The position numbers were made by a program, and so were the translations under genes. DNA of 12,137 bases. Source: an uncultured Bdellovibrionales bacterium. GTDB lineage: Bacteria > Bdellovibrionota > FAC87 > UBA2466. Under the pieces are notes generated by a model. That model was not told the origin of the DNA. It did no database searches and saw only the letters and a list, made by a program, of their open reading frames with translations. Location of the stretch: assembly GCA_937903155.1 (NCBI GenBank), contig CALCZU010000137.1, positions 1 to 12,137 of the forward strand, in the 5' to 3' direction. Below are positions 1 to 6,900 of the stretch, piece by piece. Within the stretch, counting starts at the first letter, position 1. Each line of letters opens with the position of its first letter.

Positions 1-276
1 GATGTCGAGGTGGCGCTGGCGCGCGCCGAAGCACGCTGCGGTGTCATCCCGGCCGGCGCGACCGAGGTGCTGACGCTGACCGTCAACAAGTCCTACATGC
101 TCGAATTCGACACCGACATCGACGATGTGATCATCGCCAACGAGAAGGCCGAGGTCGGGATCAACTTGCAGAAGGGAACGCAGGCCACCCACCATCTGAC
201 CCTGGGCTGGACTCCCGACAGCCTGACCCAGCGCAACGGCCGCGGCGTCGTCTTTCACGTGACCGAACTCGACTGA
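1..276 (+). pseudogene. Open frame at the left edge, apparently a mosaic of short gene pieces
   Basis: The frame is open from base 1 to a TGA at 274-276 (91 residues visible), so its true start lies outside the window. It does not read as one protein. Residues 1-20 (ending GVIPAGA) resemble the N-terminal helix of the fumarase/adenylosuccinate lyase superfamily. Residues 21-47 (LTVNKS... DVIIAN) resemble the N-terminal domain of CpaC-type secretins. Residues 42-83 (DVIIANEKAEVGINLQ, HHLTLGWTPDSLTQRNGRG) look like motifs V and VI of an SF2 helicase of the phage helicase/methylase type, where GRG would normally be followed by a polar RQGN-like sequence. Residues 83-91 (VVFHVTELD) could be the tail of PriB, the usual neighbour upstream of rpsR. 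All assignments come from remembered family patterns. A single unknown small protein is possible but less likely. Confidence 0.45.
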
Positions 277-317
277 CGCACACGTTCAAATCCGGATAGA
301 TCAGAAAGAGGTACACC

Positions 318-608
318 ATGCCCCCGCCCCGTGGTAAAGGCCGGTTCTCCAAGGACCGCAAGCCCAAGCGCAACCAACAATCGCTGCTGTTCCGCCGCAA
401 GCGCTTCTGCCGCTTCACCGTCACCGGCGTCAAGGAAATCGACTACAAGGATGTCGACACCCTGCGCGACTTTGTCGCTGAAAACGGCAAGATCATTCCG
501 GCTCGCCTCACAGGCACCCGCGCGATCTACCAGCGCCAGCTCAACACCGCCATCAAGCGCGCCCGCTTCCTGGCCCTGGTCCCGTACAGCGACCAGCACC
601 GTATCTAA
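318..608 (+). CDS. rpsR: Small ribosomal subunit protein bS18
   Basis: This is bS18, a primary component of the 30S platform that pairs with bS6 and contacts 16S rRNA. The 96 residues are complete. The core is clear: RRKRFCRFT, then EIDYKDVDTLRDF, then ENGKIIPARLTGT and RQLNTAIKRARFLALVPY, all hallmark S18 segments. The N-terminus is longer than in E. coli (75 residues) and begins MPPPRGKGRFSKD, a basic extension I associate with Rhodocyclaceae and related betaproteobacteria. The ATG at 318 is preceded by AAAGAGG at the right distance. rplI follows after 12 bases, the standard rpsF-priB-rpsR-rplI order. Base composition is much richer in G+C than the genes from 945 onward, so it probably does not come from the same genome. 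Confidence 0.97.
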   Translation: MPPPRGKGRFSKDRKPKRNQQSLLFRRKRFCRFTVTGVKEIDYKDVDTLRDFVAENGKIIPARLTGTRAIYQRQLNTAIKRARFLALVPYSDQHRI

Positions 609-620
609 GGAGCTATCGAC

Positions 621-974
621 ATGCAAGTCATCCTGCTCGACAAAGTCGTCAACCTCGGCAACCTCGGCGAAATCGTCAAGGTCAAGGACGGTTATGCCCG
701 TAACTTCCTGATTCCGTCGGGCCGCGCCCGCCGGGCGACCGAAGCCGCCAAGGCCGAGTTCGAAGCCCGCCGTGCGGAACTCGAAAAGGCTGCCGCAGCC
801 AAGCTGGCCGAGCAGGCCGAGCACGCGCTGTTCGCGCACGGCGGCTGGCTGTCCGGCCACACCCTCAAGCACCTGCTGGCCGCGGCTGCGGCGCTATGGC
901 TGGCGCGTCAGCTCGGCAAACGCGCGGCGGCCGGTTCTCAGGCGATCTTCAGATCTTCTTTTTTTGCAGCGTAA
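621..974 (+). CDS. rplI: Ribosomal protein bL9, N-terminal part, fused in frame to unrelated sequence
   Basis: bL9 binds 23S rRNA near the L1 stalk. Here residues 1-62 are a normal L9 start: MQVILLDKVVNLGNLGEIV, then VKDGYARNFLIPSGRA, then the first part of the long connecting helix (EFEARRAELEKAAAAKLAE). A full L9 is about 150 residues, so the C-terminal rRNA-binding domain is missing. After about residue 64 the frame continues into a membrane-protein tail (see 813-935) and then into sequence antisense to the desaturase, ending at 974. AAGGAGCT upstream of the ATG is a strong ribosome-binding site. The fusion has no known counterpart and sits beside a base-composition break. I regard it as an assembly or recombination chimera, not a functional L9. 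Confidence 0.8.
   Translation: MQVILLDKVVNLGNLGEIVKVKDGYARNFLIPSGRARRATEAAKAEFEARRAELEKAAAAKLAEQAEHALFAHGGWLSGHTLKHLLAAAAALWLARQLGKRAAAGSQAIFRSSFFAA
813..935 (+). pseudogene. C-terminal fragment of a ceramidase-like membrane protein
   Basis: In the same frame as rplI, residues 65-104 read QAEHALFAHGGWLSGHTLKHL followed by an Ala/Leu-rich membrane segment and a basic tail (LARQLGKRA). This resembles the end of bacterial proteins annotated as alkaline phytoceramidase-like (seven-helix CREST superfamily), in which a conserved SGHTLKHL lies just before the last transmembrane helix. Only this tail is present. The preceding words AAKLAE fit both L9 and such a protein, so the seam is probably within 798-820. 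The assignment rests on remembered family patterns and is tentative. Confidence 0.4.
925..960. other. Compositional seam between two unrelated genomes
   Basis: Sequence to the left is GC-rich with strong G/C third positions. Sequence to the right is moderate to low GC and encodes the desaturase on the opposite strand. The switch occurs within a few tens of bases, around the junction of GCGGCCGGTTCTCAGG and TCTTCAGATCTTCTTTTTTT. There is no insertion sequence, tRNA, att-like direct repeat or integrase at the switch. The last codons and stop of the desaturase fall in or next to this seam, so its C-terminus may be artificial. Confidence 0.7.
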
Positions 975-1936
975 TCTTCTTTGAGGACTTTTACTTTTCT
1001 TTGGGCCTCTTCAACCTTCATTCGAAGCGCGTGTACCCACGCCTCGGAAGCGCCATGAGCAAGCATCTTTTTTTGCTGCATCTCAAGCTGAGCTTTCAAA
1101 ATCATAGGCGAAGGAGTGCGCTTTAAATTCGAAGCCATTCCGATAAAATTTAAGCTTCGAACAAACCATTTCGTTGGATCCCAGTGATACCAGCGAATGC
1201 CATTGCGATAATCCGATTGAAAAGCGTGGTGATAATTGTGATAGCCTTCCCCGTGCGCGAGAAACGCCATAATCCAACTGTCGCGAGCCGTGACTTTATC
1301 GGAGTACGGACGCGTTCCCACCATATGGCAAAGCGAATTGATGAAGAACGTCGTGTGATTGGTAATCACCAGTCGCAAGCAAGCTCCTACGGCAAGACCC
1401 GTGAGAGGAGTTCCCATCAAATATCCCACTAAAGTAGGAAACCCGAATGCCATCAATCCCGCGAAGACGATGTAGTAGTTGTGCTGAAGCATGACCCACT
1501 TATCGCTCGTGAGATCTTGCGGAAATTGATTCACATATTTTGGATTATCTTCCATCATGAGCCAACCAATATGCGCGTGAAAAAATCCTTCATTGATGTT
1601 GTAGGGATCATCCGACGTATCGACCAATCGGTGATGACGTCTATGATCGGATGCCCATTTTAAAGTTGAACCCTGAAAAGCTGAAGCCCCTACAAGTAGA
1701 TACAGAATTCGAAAAGGACTTCTCACTTGATAACTTCGGTGTGCAAAGTAACGGTGGTATCCGGCTGTAATCGACAGCGAAGTGCATAATGCAAAAATGA
1801 AACTGAAAAGAAGAATCGGTAAATTCCAACCTTCTCTCGAAATTGCGAGCGGCACTAGAATAACTGTGGCCAGGGGCGTCACTGTTAGATAAATTAAATT
1901 AATCCAATGAATTTTTTTTAGGTCGATCCCAAACAT
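938..1936 (-). CDS. Membrane fatty-acid (acyl-CoA type, delta-9-like) desaturase
   Basis: This is an integral membrane di-iron desaturase that introduces a double bond into fatty acyl chains for membrane fluidity. All three histidine boxes are present: HRYFAH (61-66), HRRHH (98-102) and HNYHH (233-237), plus the NSLCH segment at 200-204. Hydrophobic stretches at about 11-33, 37-57, 75-90 and 155-195 fit the four-helix family fold. The start is supported by AGAGGTG at 1941-1947, five bases before the ATG. Residues ~278-332 form a charged, probably helical tail beyond the catalytic domain, ending KKEDLKIA. The stop codon lies at the compositional seam, so the true protein may be longer. It is divergent from bcp. 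Whether the substrate is acyl-CoA, acyl-lipid or acyl-ACP cannot be decided from sequence. Confidence 0.93.
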   Translation of the reverse strand: MFGIDLKKIHWINLIYLTVTPLATVILVPLAISREGWNLPILLFSFIFALCTSLSITAGYHRYFAHRSYQVRSPFRILYLLVGASAFQGSTLKWASDHRRHHRLVDTSDDPYNINEGFFHAHIGWLMMEDNPKYVNQFPQDLTSDKWVMLQHNYYIVFAGLMAFGFPTLVGYLMGTPLTGLAVGACLRLVITNHTTFFINSLCHMVGTRPYSDKVTARDSWIMAFLAHGEGYHNYHHAFQSDYRNGIRWYHWDPTKWFVRSLNFIGMASNLKRTPSPMILKAQLEMQQKKMLAHGASEAWVHALRMKVEEAQRKVKVLKEDYAAKKEDLKIA

Positions 1937-2053
1937 AAGACACCTCTATACCCTATTTTAAAACTTGTGCCAAAAGAGTAACAGAACTATTTTTTCGCTA
2001 TTAACACTACACCGTGTCGTGTAAGCTGCTTTCACTCTAAAAGGGGTAAAAAA
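1937..2053. promoter_or_regulatory. Divergent intergenic region with a candidate bcp promoter
   Basis: The 117 bases between the desaturase and bcp starts must hold both promoters. For bcp, TTGTGC (1965-1970), a 17-base spacer and TATTTT (1988-1993) form an acceptable sigma-70-like promoter, giving a leader of about 50 bases. AAGGGG at 2041-2046 is the bcp ribosome-binding site. For the desaturase, TAAAAT (minus strand, around 1955-1960) could be a -10 but no good -35 is visible. No convincing operator palindrome was seen. Confidence 0.35.
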
Positions 2054-2518
2054 ATGGCAGTCATAGGGAAAAAAGCGCCTGAATTCGCACTTCCTTCGAG
2101 TGAAGGAGAAATCGTTTCGTTAAAGTCCTTAAAGGGATCCAACGTGGTCCTTTATTTTTACCCAAAAGATATGACACCCGGATGTACCACCGAGGCATGT
2201 GATTTTAGAGACTCCTCGAGCCGTCTCAAAAAATTGGGTGCGAAAGTTTTTGGAGTCAGTAAAGACTCGGTCGCTAGACATCAAAAATTTATTGAAAAAG
2301 AAGGTTTGAATTTTCCGTTGCTTTCAGATGAAGACGGAAAAGTCTGTAACGCCTATGGAGTTTGGGTCGAAAAATCGCTTTACGGTCGAAAATATATGGG
2401 AATTGAACGTTCCACTTTTATTATTGGAAAAGATGGAAAAATAAAAAACATTTTCACGAAAGTGAAAGTTAAAGGGCATGTCGATGAAGTCATTGATGCT
2501 CTAAAAAGTCTGGAATAA
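2054..2518 (+). CDS. bcp: Thioredoxin-dependent thiol peroxidase (peroxiredoxin, BCP/PrxQ type)
   Basis: This cytoplasmic peroxiredoxin reduces H2O2 and organic hydroperoxides using a Cys thiol recycled by thioredoxin. Its 154 residues match the E. coli Bcp length. Residues 37-53 hold the active-site signature PKDMTPGCTTEACDFRD, with peroxidatic Cys44 and a Cys five residues on (Cys49), the resolving position of the atypical 2-Cys BCP class. A third Cys is at 98. YFYPKD, FGVSKD, FPLLSDEDG and ERSTFIIGKDG are all family landmarks. The ATG at 2054 has AAGGGG eight bases upstream. It is the first gene of an apparent operon; pyrF begins four bases after its stop. Confidence 0.95.
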   Translation: MAVIGKKAPEFALPSSEGEIVSLKSLKGSNVVLYFYPKDMTPGCTTEACDFRDSSSRLKKLGAKVFGVSKDSVARHQKFIEKEGLNFPLLSDEDGKVCNAYGVWVEKSLYGRKYMGIERSTFIIGKDGKIKNIFTKVKVKGHVDEVIDALKSLE

Positions 2519-2522
2519 AAAA

Positions 2523-3272
2523 ATGGAAGAAAAAGAATACCGCACACCACCTCCGACGCCGCCTAAAGAAAAGCTGATTTACGCTCTAGATGTCGATACG
2601 ATCGCAAAATCGACGGCGTACTTAGAAGCTCTGAGCCCACACGTCGGGCTTTTTAAAGTCGGGCTGGAACTGATCAGTGCGGCAGGCGCGCCATCTGTCA
2701 TCAGTCATATTCAACGCCACGGCGGACAAGTTTTTTTCGACGGCAAATTTTGCGACATTCCAAACACCGTCGCGAAGGCTTCGCGGGTCATCTCTGGACT
2801 CGGTGTAAAAATGTTTAATGTCCACGCTTCTTGTGGAAAAGACAGCATCAAAGCCGCTGCCGAAAATAAAGGTTCTGCGCAATTGTTAGTCGTTACCGTA
2901 TTAACCTCGATGGAAGATGCGGAATGCGAGAGAATTTTTGGAACGATTTCTCAAAATAAAGTTTTGCAATTCGCTCATGACGCCAAAGAGGCTGGTGCGG
3001 ATGGAATTATTTGTTCGCCTCAAGAATTAGAAATTCTTTCTTCGGTGCCCGACTTTGCAAAACTTTTAAAAGTCACACCCGGCGTGCGACCGGAATGGGC
3101 TGAGGCAAATGATCAGAAGAGAACGTTAACTCCGGGAGATGCGATCCGAAAAGGCGCAACCCACTTGGTGATTGGACGGCCAATCTCCAGTCCTCCTCGA
3201 GGAATCGGCTCCCCTATTGATGCCGTCGCGAAAATCCTAGAGGAAATTGCAAGTGCCAGCCCAGCTCAGTGA
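2523..3272 (+). CDS. pyrF: Orotidine 5'-phosphate decarboxylase
   Basis: The enzyme decarboxylates OMP to UMP, the last step of de novo pyrimidine synthesis. Its 249 residues form a TIM barrel. The signature DGKFCDIPNT (73-82) supplies the catalytic Asp-Lys-x-x-Asp set (D73, K75, D78). LDVD (22-25) provides the substrate-binding Asp, and FKVG (44-47) the strand-2 Lys. The phosphate-binding end is seen in VTPGVRP (184-190) and VIGRPI (216-221). The first ~16 residues are a Pro-rich, charged extension (RTPPPTPPKEK) before the barrel starts at KLIYALD. No better internal ATG precedes the barrel. The weak GGAA ribosome-binding site and four-base gap suggest translation coupled to bcp. Its last 20 bases overlap pyrE, which makes its substrate. 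Confidence 0.96.
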   Translation: MEEKEYRTPPPTPPKEKLIYALDVDTIAKSTAYLEALSPHVGLFKVGLELISAAGAPSVISHIQRHGGQVFFDGKFCDIPNTVAKASRVISGLGVKMFNVHASCGKDSIKAAAENKGSAQLLVVTVLTSMEDAECERIFGTISQNKVLQFAHDAKEAGADGIICSPQELEILSSVPDFAKLLKVTPGVRPEWAEANDQKRTLTPGDAIRKGATHLVIGRPISSPPRGIGSPIDAVAKILEEIASASPAQ

Positions 3273-3873
3273 ACCGGAAATTTTAGATATTCTAGAATCT
3301 TGCGGCGCTTTTATCCGGCATAGCCATATCGTCTATACTTCGGGCCTTCATGGCCATAGTTATATGAATAAAGATGCGTTGTATCCCCACACGCATCTCA
3401 CTTCGAAACTTTGCCGTGAAATTGCAAACCGATTTTCTCACGATGTGATTGATGTCGTCCTCGCACCTGCTTTGGGCGGAATTATTCTTTCACAATGGGT
3501 CGCCCATCATTTGACCGAATTAACGGGCAGAGAGGTTTTAGCGGTCTACGCCGAAAAAGACGGCGAGTCGTTTATGATCAAACGCGGCTATGACAAGCTG
3601 ATCGAAGACAAAGCGGTTTTAGTTTTAGAAGATGTTTTAACAACCGGCGGCTCGGTTAAAAAAGTCGTCGAAAAAGTGAAAGCTTGCGCGGGACAGGTGG
3701 TTGCCGTTGCCGCGCTCTGCAATCGAGGTGGAGTTTCGAGCCAGGAACTTGGAAGCCCTCGACTCGATTCTCTCGTCAACGTCCAGTGGGACGCCTGGCC
3801 TGCAAGCGAATGCCCTCTCTGCGCAAAGGGCCGCCCCCTCAACACAGCCGTCGGCAAAGCGAAAAAAGCTTAG
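3253..3873 (+). CDS. pyrE: Orotate phosphoribosyltransferase (PyrE-like PRTase)
   Basis: It is predicted to transfer ribose-5-phosphate from PRPP to orotate, giving OMP for PyrF. The PRPP-binding motif is clear: VLVLEDVLTTGGS at residues 122-134, counted from the GTG. The N-terminal flexible segment SGLHGHSYMNKD and the basic loop FMIKRGYDKL fit OPRTs. A C-terminal CPLC (187-190) followed by KGRPLNT is typical of a distinct bacterial PyrE-like group. I chose GTG at 3253 because AGAGGA (3239-3244) lies eight bases upstream. A TTG at 3247 in the same frame lies only two bases from that site. The start overlaps pyrF, implying coupled translation. Orotate specificity is inferred mainly from the pyrF partnership; another PRTase role is a minor alternative. 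Confidence 0.88.
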   Translation: MPAQLSEPEILDILESCGAFIRHSHIVYTSGLHGHSYMNKDALYPHTHLTSKLCREIANRFSHDVIDVVLAPALGGIILSQWVAHHLTELTGREVLAVYAEKDGESFMIKRGYDKLIEDKAVLVLEDVLTTGGSVKKVVEKVKACAGQVVAVAALCNRGGVSSQELGSPRLDSLVNVQWDAWPASECPLCAKGRPLNTAVGKAKKA

Positions 3874-3887
3874 CTAAAAGCTTTTTT
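3862..3887 (+). terminator. Intrinsic terminator of bcp-pyrF-pyrE, readable in both directions
   Basis: AAAAAAGCTT (3862-3871) and AAGCTTTTTT (3878-3887) form a perfect 10-base stem around the loop AGCTAA, ending in six T. The pyrE stop TAG lies within it. The A-tract on the left gives the same T-run on the minus strand, so it could also stop transcription of the giant gene arriving from the right. The stem is AT-rich, so the adjacent GC-rich palindrome may contribute. Confidence 0.7.
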
Positions 3888-3918
3888 CATTGCGAGGGTG
3901 CTACGCACCCTCGCAATG
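3888..3918. repeat. Perfect palindromic intergenic repeat (REP-like)
   Basis: CATTGCGAGGGTG (3888-3900) and CACCCTCGCAATG (3906-3918) are exact inverse complements. With an inner C-G pair the stem reaches 14 bases with a TAC loop. The wording (CATTGCGAGG...) is that of dispersed palindromic repeats seen in many Gram-negative genomes. A related core, GTTGCGAGG, recurs at 12087 onward in this window. It lies in the gap between two convergent genes, directly after the terminator, where it may act as a bidirectional transcription stop or RNA-stabilising hairpin. Confidence 0.75.
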
Positions 3919-3947
3919 ACAGACCCAGTCTCTCAAAGAGCAAGGTA

Positions 3948-6900
3948 TCACGGCCCCGTCAACGGCACTTCGTAGCTTTGGCTTGTGTAGATTCGTCCTG
4001 CGTCGTCTTTGATCACGACGTTGAAGACGTTCTTCGAGTAATCGCCGGCCTTTTTCGCGCCTACGTTGAACGTGTAGTTAATTGTGCTCTCAGGCGCTAG
4101 CGTCGGTAGTCCCATCGCGGTTTCTTGGATCACGATGTTGGGGTCTTGCGAAGTGATATAGATCCAAAGTCCCGGCGGAATATTTTTATCGCTAATGTTT
4201 TGGATTCCGATTTGCCCAGTTGCCCAGGAGCCCGGACGATTCAGCCGAATCGTTTTTGAAATCGAAGCGACTTTGAAGAAAGAGGAGATGGCCTTTTCCA
4301 CTTTAAAAGTTCCGACCACTTTCTCATCAACGAAAACCGTCACTTCGAGATCAATTTTTCCGACCGTGCTGCTGGCAGAAATTTTACCCCAAGCGACATT
4401 CGAGTAAGCGGCTTCGGTTTCTGCAGCCAGATTTCTCAAGTGAATCGTATTGCTCGAGAGACTCAAAGTGCCCGCAAGATCTCGAACTTTGACGATGACT
4501 TTATCGGCTCCGGTTTGAACTCTTCCGAAATTTCTCACGACGAGACTCAGAGCGACTTGGCCACCAGCTTCCATTGTACCGGTCACATCCGCCGACAAAG
4601 CTTTTACTTTGTAGCTCGATTGGACTTCAGCCAAAATTTCGCTTCTGCCTTTGTCGTAAGCTTGAGTGCGAAGGGCCGCGATATTTTCGTTAAACGCTAG
4701 CGCGTCCCCTTTTGCATAACCTTCTTTGTAAGCGGCATCGGCCCCGGCAAGAAGACCATCCGACTTTCCTTTTTCGTAACCGATTTTTTTACCTTCTTCG
4801 TATTTCACAGGAAGCGCTTCGGTTTCCGCTTTGGAGAAAGTTGCCGCGTAAGAAGTTTTATACGATTCCGATTTCGCATCGGAGTAAACTTGATCGTATC
4901 CGTTTTTATATCCTAGCCCGTCTCCCCGCTCGATTTCGTCTGGGTAGACGACTGCAAACGCCTCGGGATACGCGCTATCGTACGAAGTTTTATAAACCTT
5001 ATCGTATTGCGTCTTGTAAAGTGCTGGGTATGCCCCTTCGTAAGCATTCTGATAAGTGGAATCGTAGTTTTTCGCATACGAGGACGTAAAGTCAGGATGC
5101 TCGAACTGATGTTCGTATTTACGGTATCGGAAATCCACTGGAGGAACGGCTCCTGCCGCATCCAAGCTCGCTTCGGTTCGCAGCAAGCGCAATCCAGATT
5201 TCAAACGTGAGCTGACAGAAATCTCATCCGCAAATCCATCTTCTTTCGGTTCGGGTTTGCTATTATCGATTTTGATTTTCTGTTTCGCTTCCTGTCCATA
5301 GACTTCCTTTTCAGCATCCGCACGACCGCGAGGATAGTCTTCTTTCAAAGCAGTCGCCTTCGCGCGATCCAGACCTGCAATTTTTCCAGATTGGAATCCT
5401 TTTTCAGTGTTCTGCGCGTTGTGAGATTCTTTGAATCCTTCTTCGTTACCAATTTGGTAACCGGCTGCATAACCTTGATCGTAACCTTTCTTTAAACCCG
5501 AAGTGGTTCCGGCACTTTGGCCTTCGGCAGCACCTTGCTCGGTTCCGGCTTTTGCCCCTTCGGTTTTTCCGGCGACTAGGCCTCTTTCACGACCCGCAGC
5601 AAATCCTTTTTGGTAATCACGTGCACGGGCAGCGCTTTGACCTTTAGCGAGTCCCGCACTCCGGCCGTCTGCTTGCCCTTGAGCCAAGCCATCGGCGGTC
5701 GCTCTTTCATTGGCTTCATTCTTACCGGGATTAACGCCTTCCGCTTTTGCCAATCGAACTGCTTCATTCAATTCCGATTGATACTGAGCCAAAACAGACT
5801 CGTATTTTGCATACGCAGTTCGGGTATCTGCTTCTTTGGTCGAAGCATCCGAATCGAGCCGAGCGAAAACTTGTCGTGCTTGAGCTTCGACCGAGGCCGC
5901 CGTCAAGATCTGCGGTTCGAGGGAACGGACATACTCCTGGTATTCTTCGATCGCTGCTTGAACACGGCGGATGTAATCTTCATGTTCACTGATTTCACCG
6001 CGAGCCGCGATGATTCTCGAAGAAGACTCTTCGTTTTCTTGTTTGAGGCTCGCGATTTTTTCCGTGCGAATCGATTTTTGAGCGTTTGAGTAGTTTAAGT
6101 CTGAAGCGGCTTTTTCATACAATGCGTACAAGCGGCTGTATTCATTTTCAGCATTTGCAAGCTGTCTTTCTTGCTGCAATCGAACCCGGTTGGATTCTTC
6201 CACCGCGCGAGTTCTCTCTTCAACGCGGGTATTTGCTTGCGACAAGAGTTGCTGATGGCTTGCCAATTCTGTTTGTTTCGCAGGAATAATTTGGTTATTC
6301 AACTGCGCAATTTGGTTAATCGTTTCGGCCAAGCGGCGCTGTGCCACCTGAGAATCACGACGCGCTTCTTCGAGTTGCGAAGTTTTTTGCGCAATGTCCC
6401 CGTTAATCGCGCTGATTCGGTCGTCTACTGCCTTTAGGCGGGTGAGAGCCGCATTGAGACGGCCATTTGTCGCATTCTGTTCGGACTGAACTCCGGTGTA
6501 GATGTCATAGACTGTTTTTCTTTTTCCAGAAACATCGGCGATTCTTCCAGCGATTTGGCTTTGATCCGTTTTTAAACCATTCAATCGGTTTTGAGCGTTT
6601 GAAAGATGGGTTTGCTTTTCTTGCAATTTCGCAGGCAAAGCTGAGAGCTCTGACTGAGTCGAGTCGACTTTTTGGTTGAGTTCACTAATTTGAGATTGCA
6701 ATGAAGCAATTTGCTGAGTCACTCCTTGCAGTTCTTGCTTCGTATTGGCCAATTCAGAACTCGCAGTGCTTAAAGCACTGTTTTTCGAATCCAATTCGCC
6801 TTGAAGCGTCGCTTTTTTCGCGACTAAATCTGCTTTTTTGGATTCATTTCCTTGGATTTGCGATGCAAGTGCCTGTTTGCGACTTTCTAAAGTCGATTTT

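Noticed and set aside
255..872. 205-codon open frame on the minus strand opposite rpsR and rplI
   Set aside because: It is antisense to recognised ribosomal protein genes, in GC-rich DNA where stops are rare, and has no recognisable domain or ribosome-binding site.
925..960. Genomic island or prophage boundary
   Set aside because: No integrase, tRNA, attachment-site repeat or insertion-sequence ends are present, and the left side holds core ribosomal genes of another lineage, so an assembly join explains it better.
4698..5690. CRISPR array or DNA satellite suggested by regularly spaced similar 12-base words
   Set aside because: The periodicity is at protein level (Gly or Tyr codons every 12 bases), spacer-like bases vary by codon, and the reading frame is intact throughout.
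5610..6089. 159-codon plus-strand open frame inside the giant gene
   Set aside because: It is a shadow of the repetitive coiled-coil and GX3 coding sequence. The translation has no coherent hydrophobic pattern or motif.
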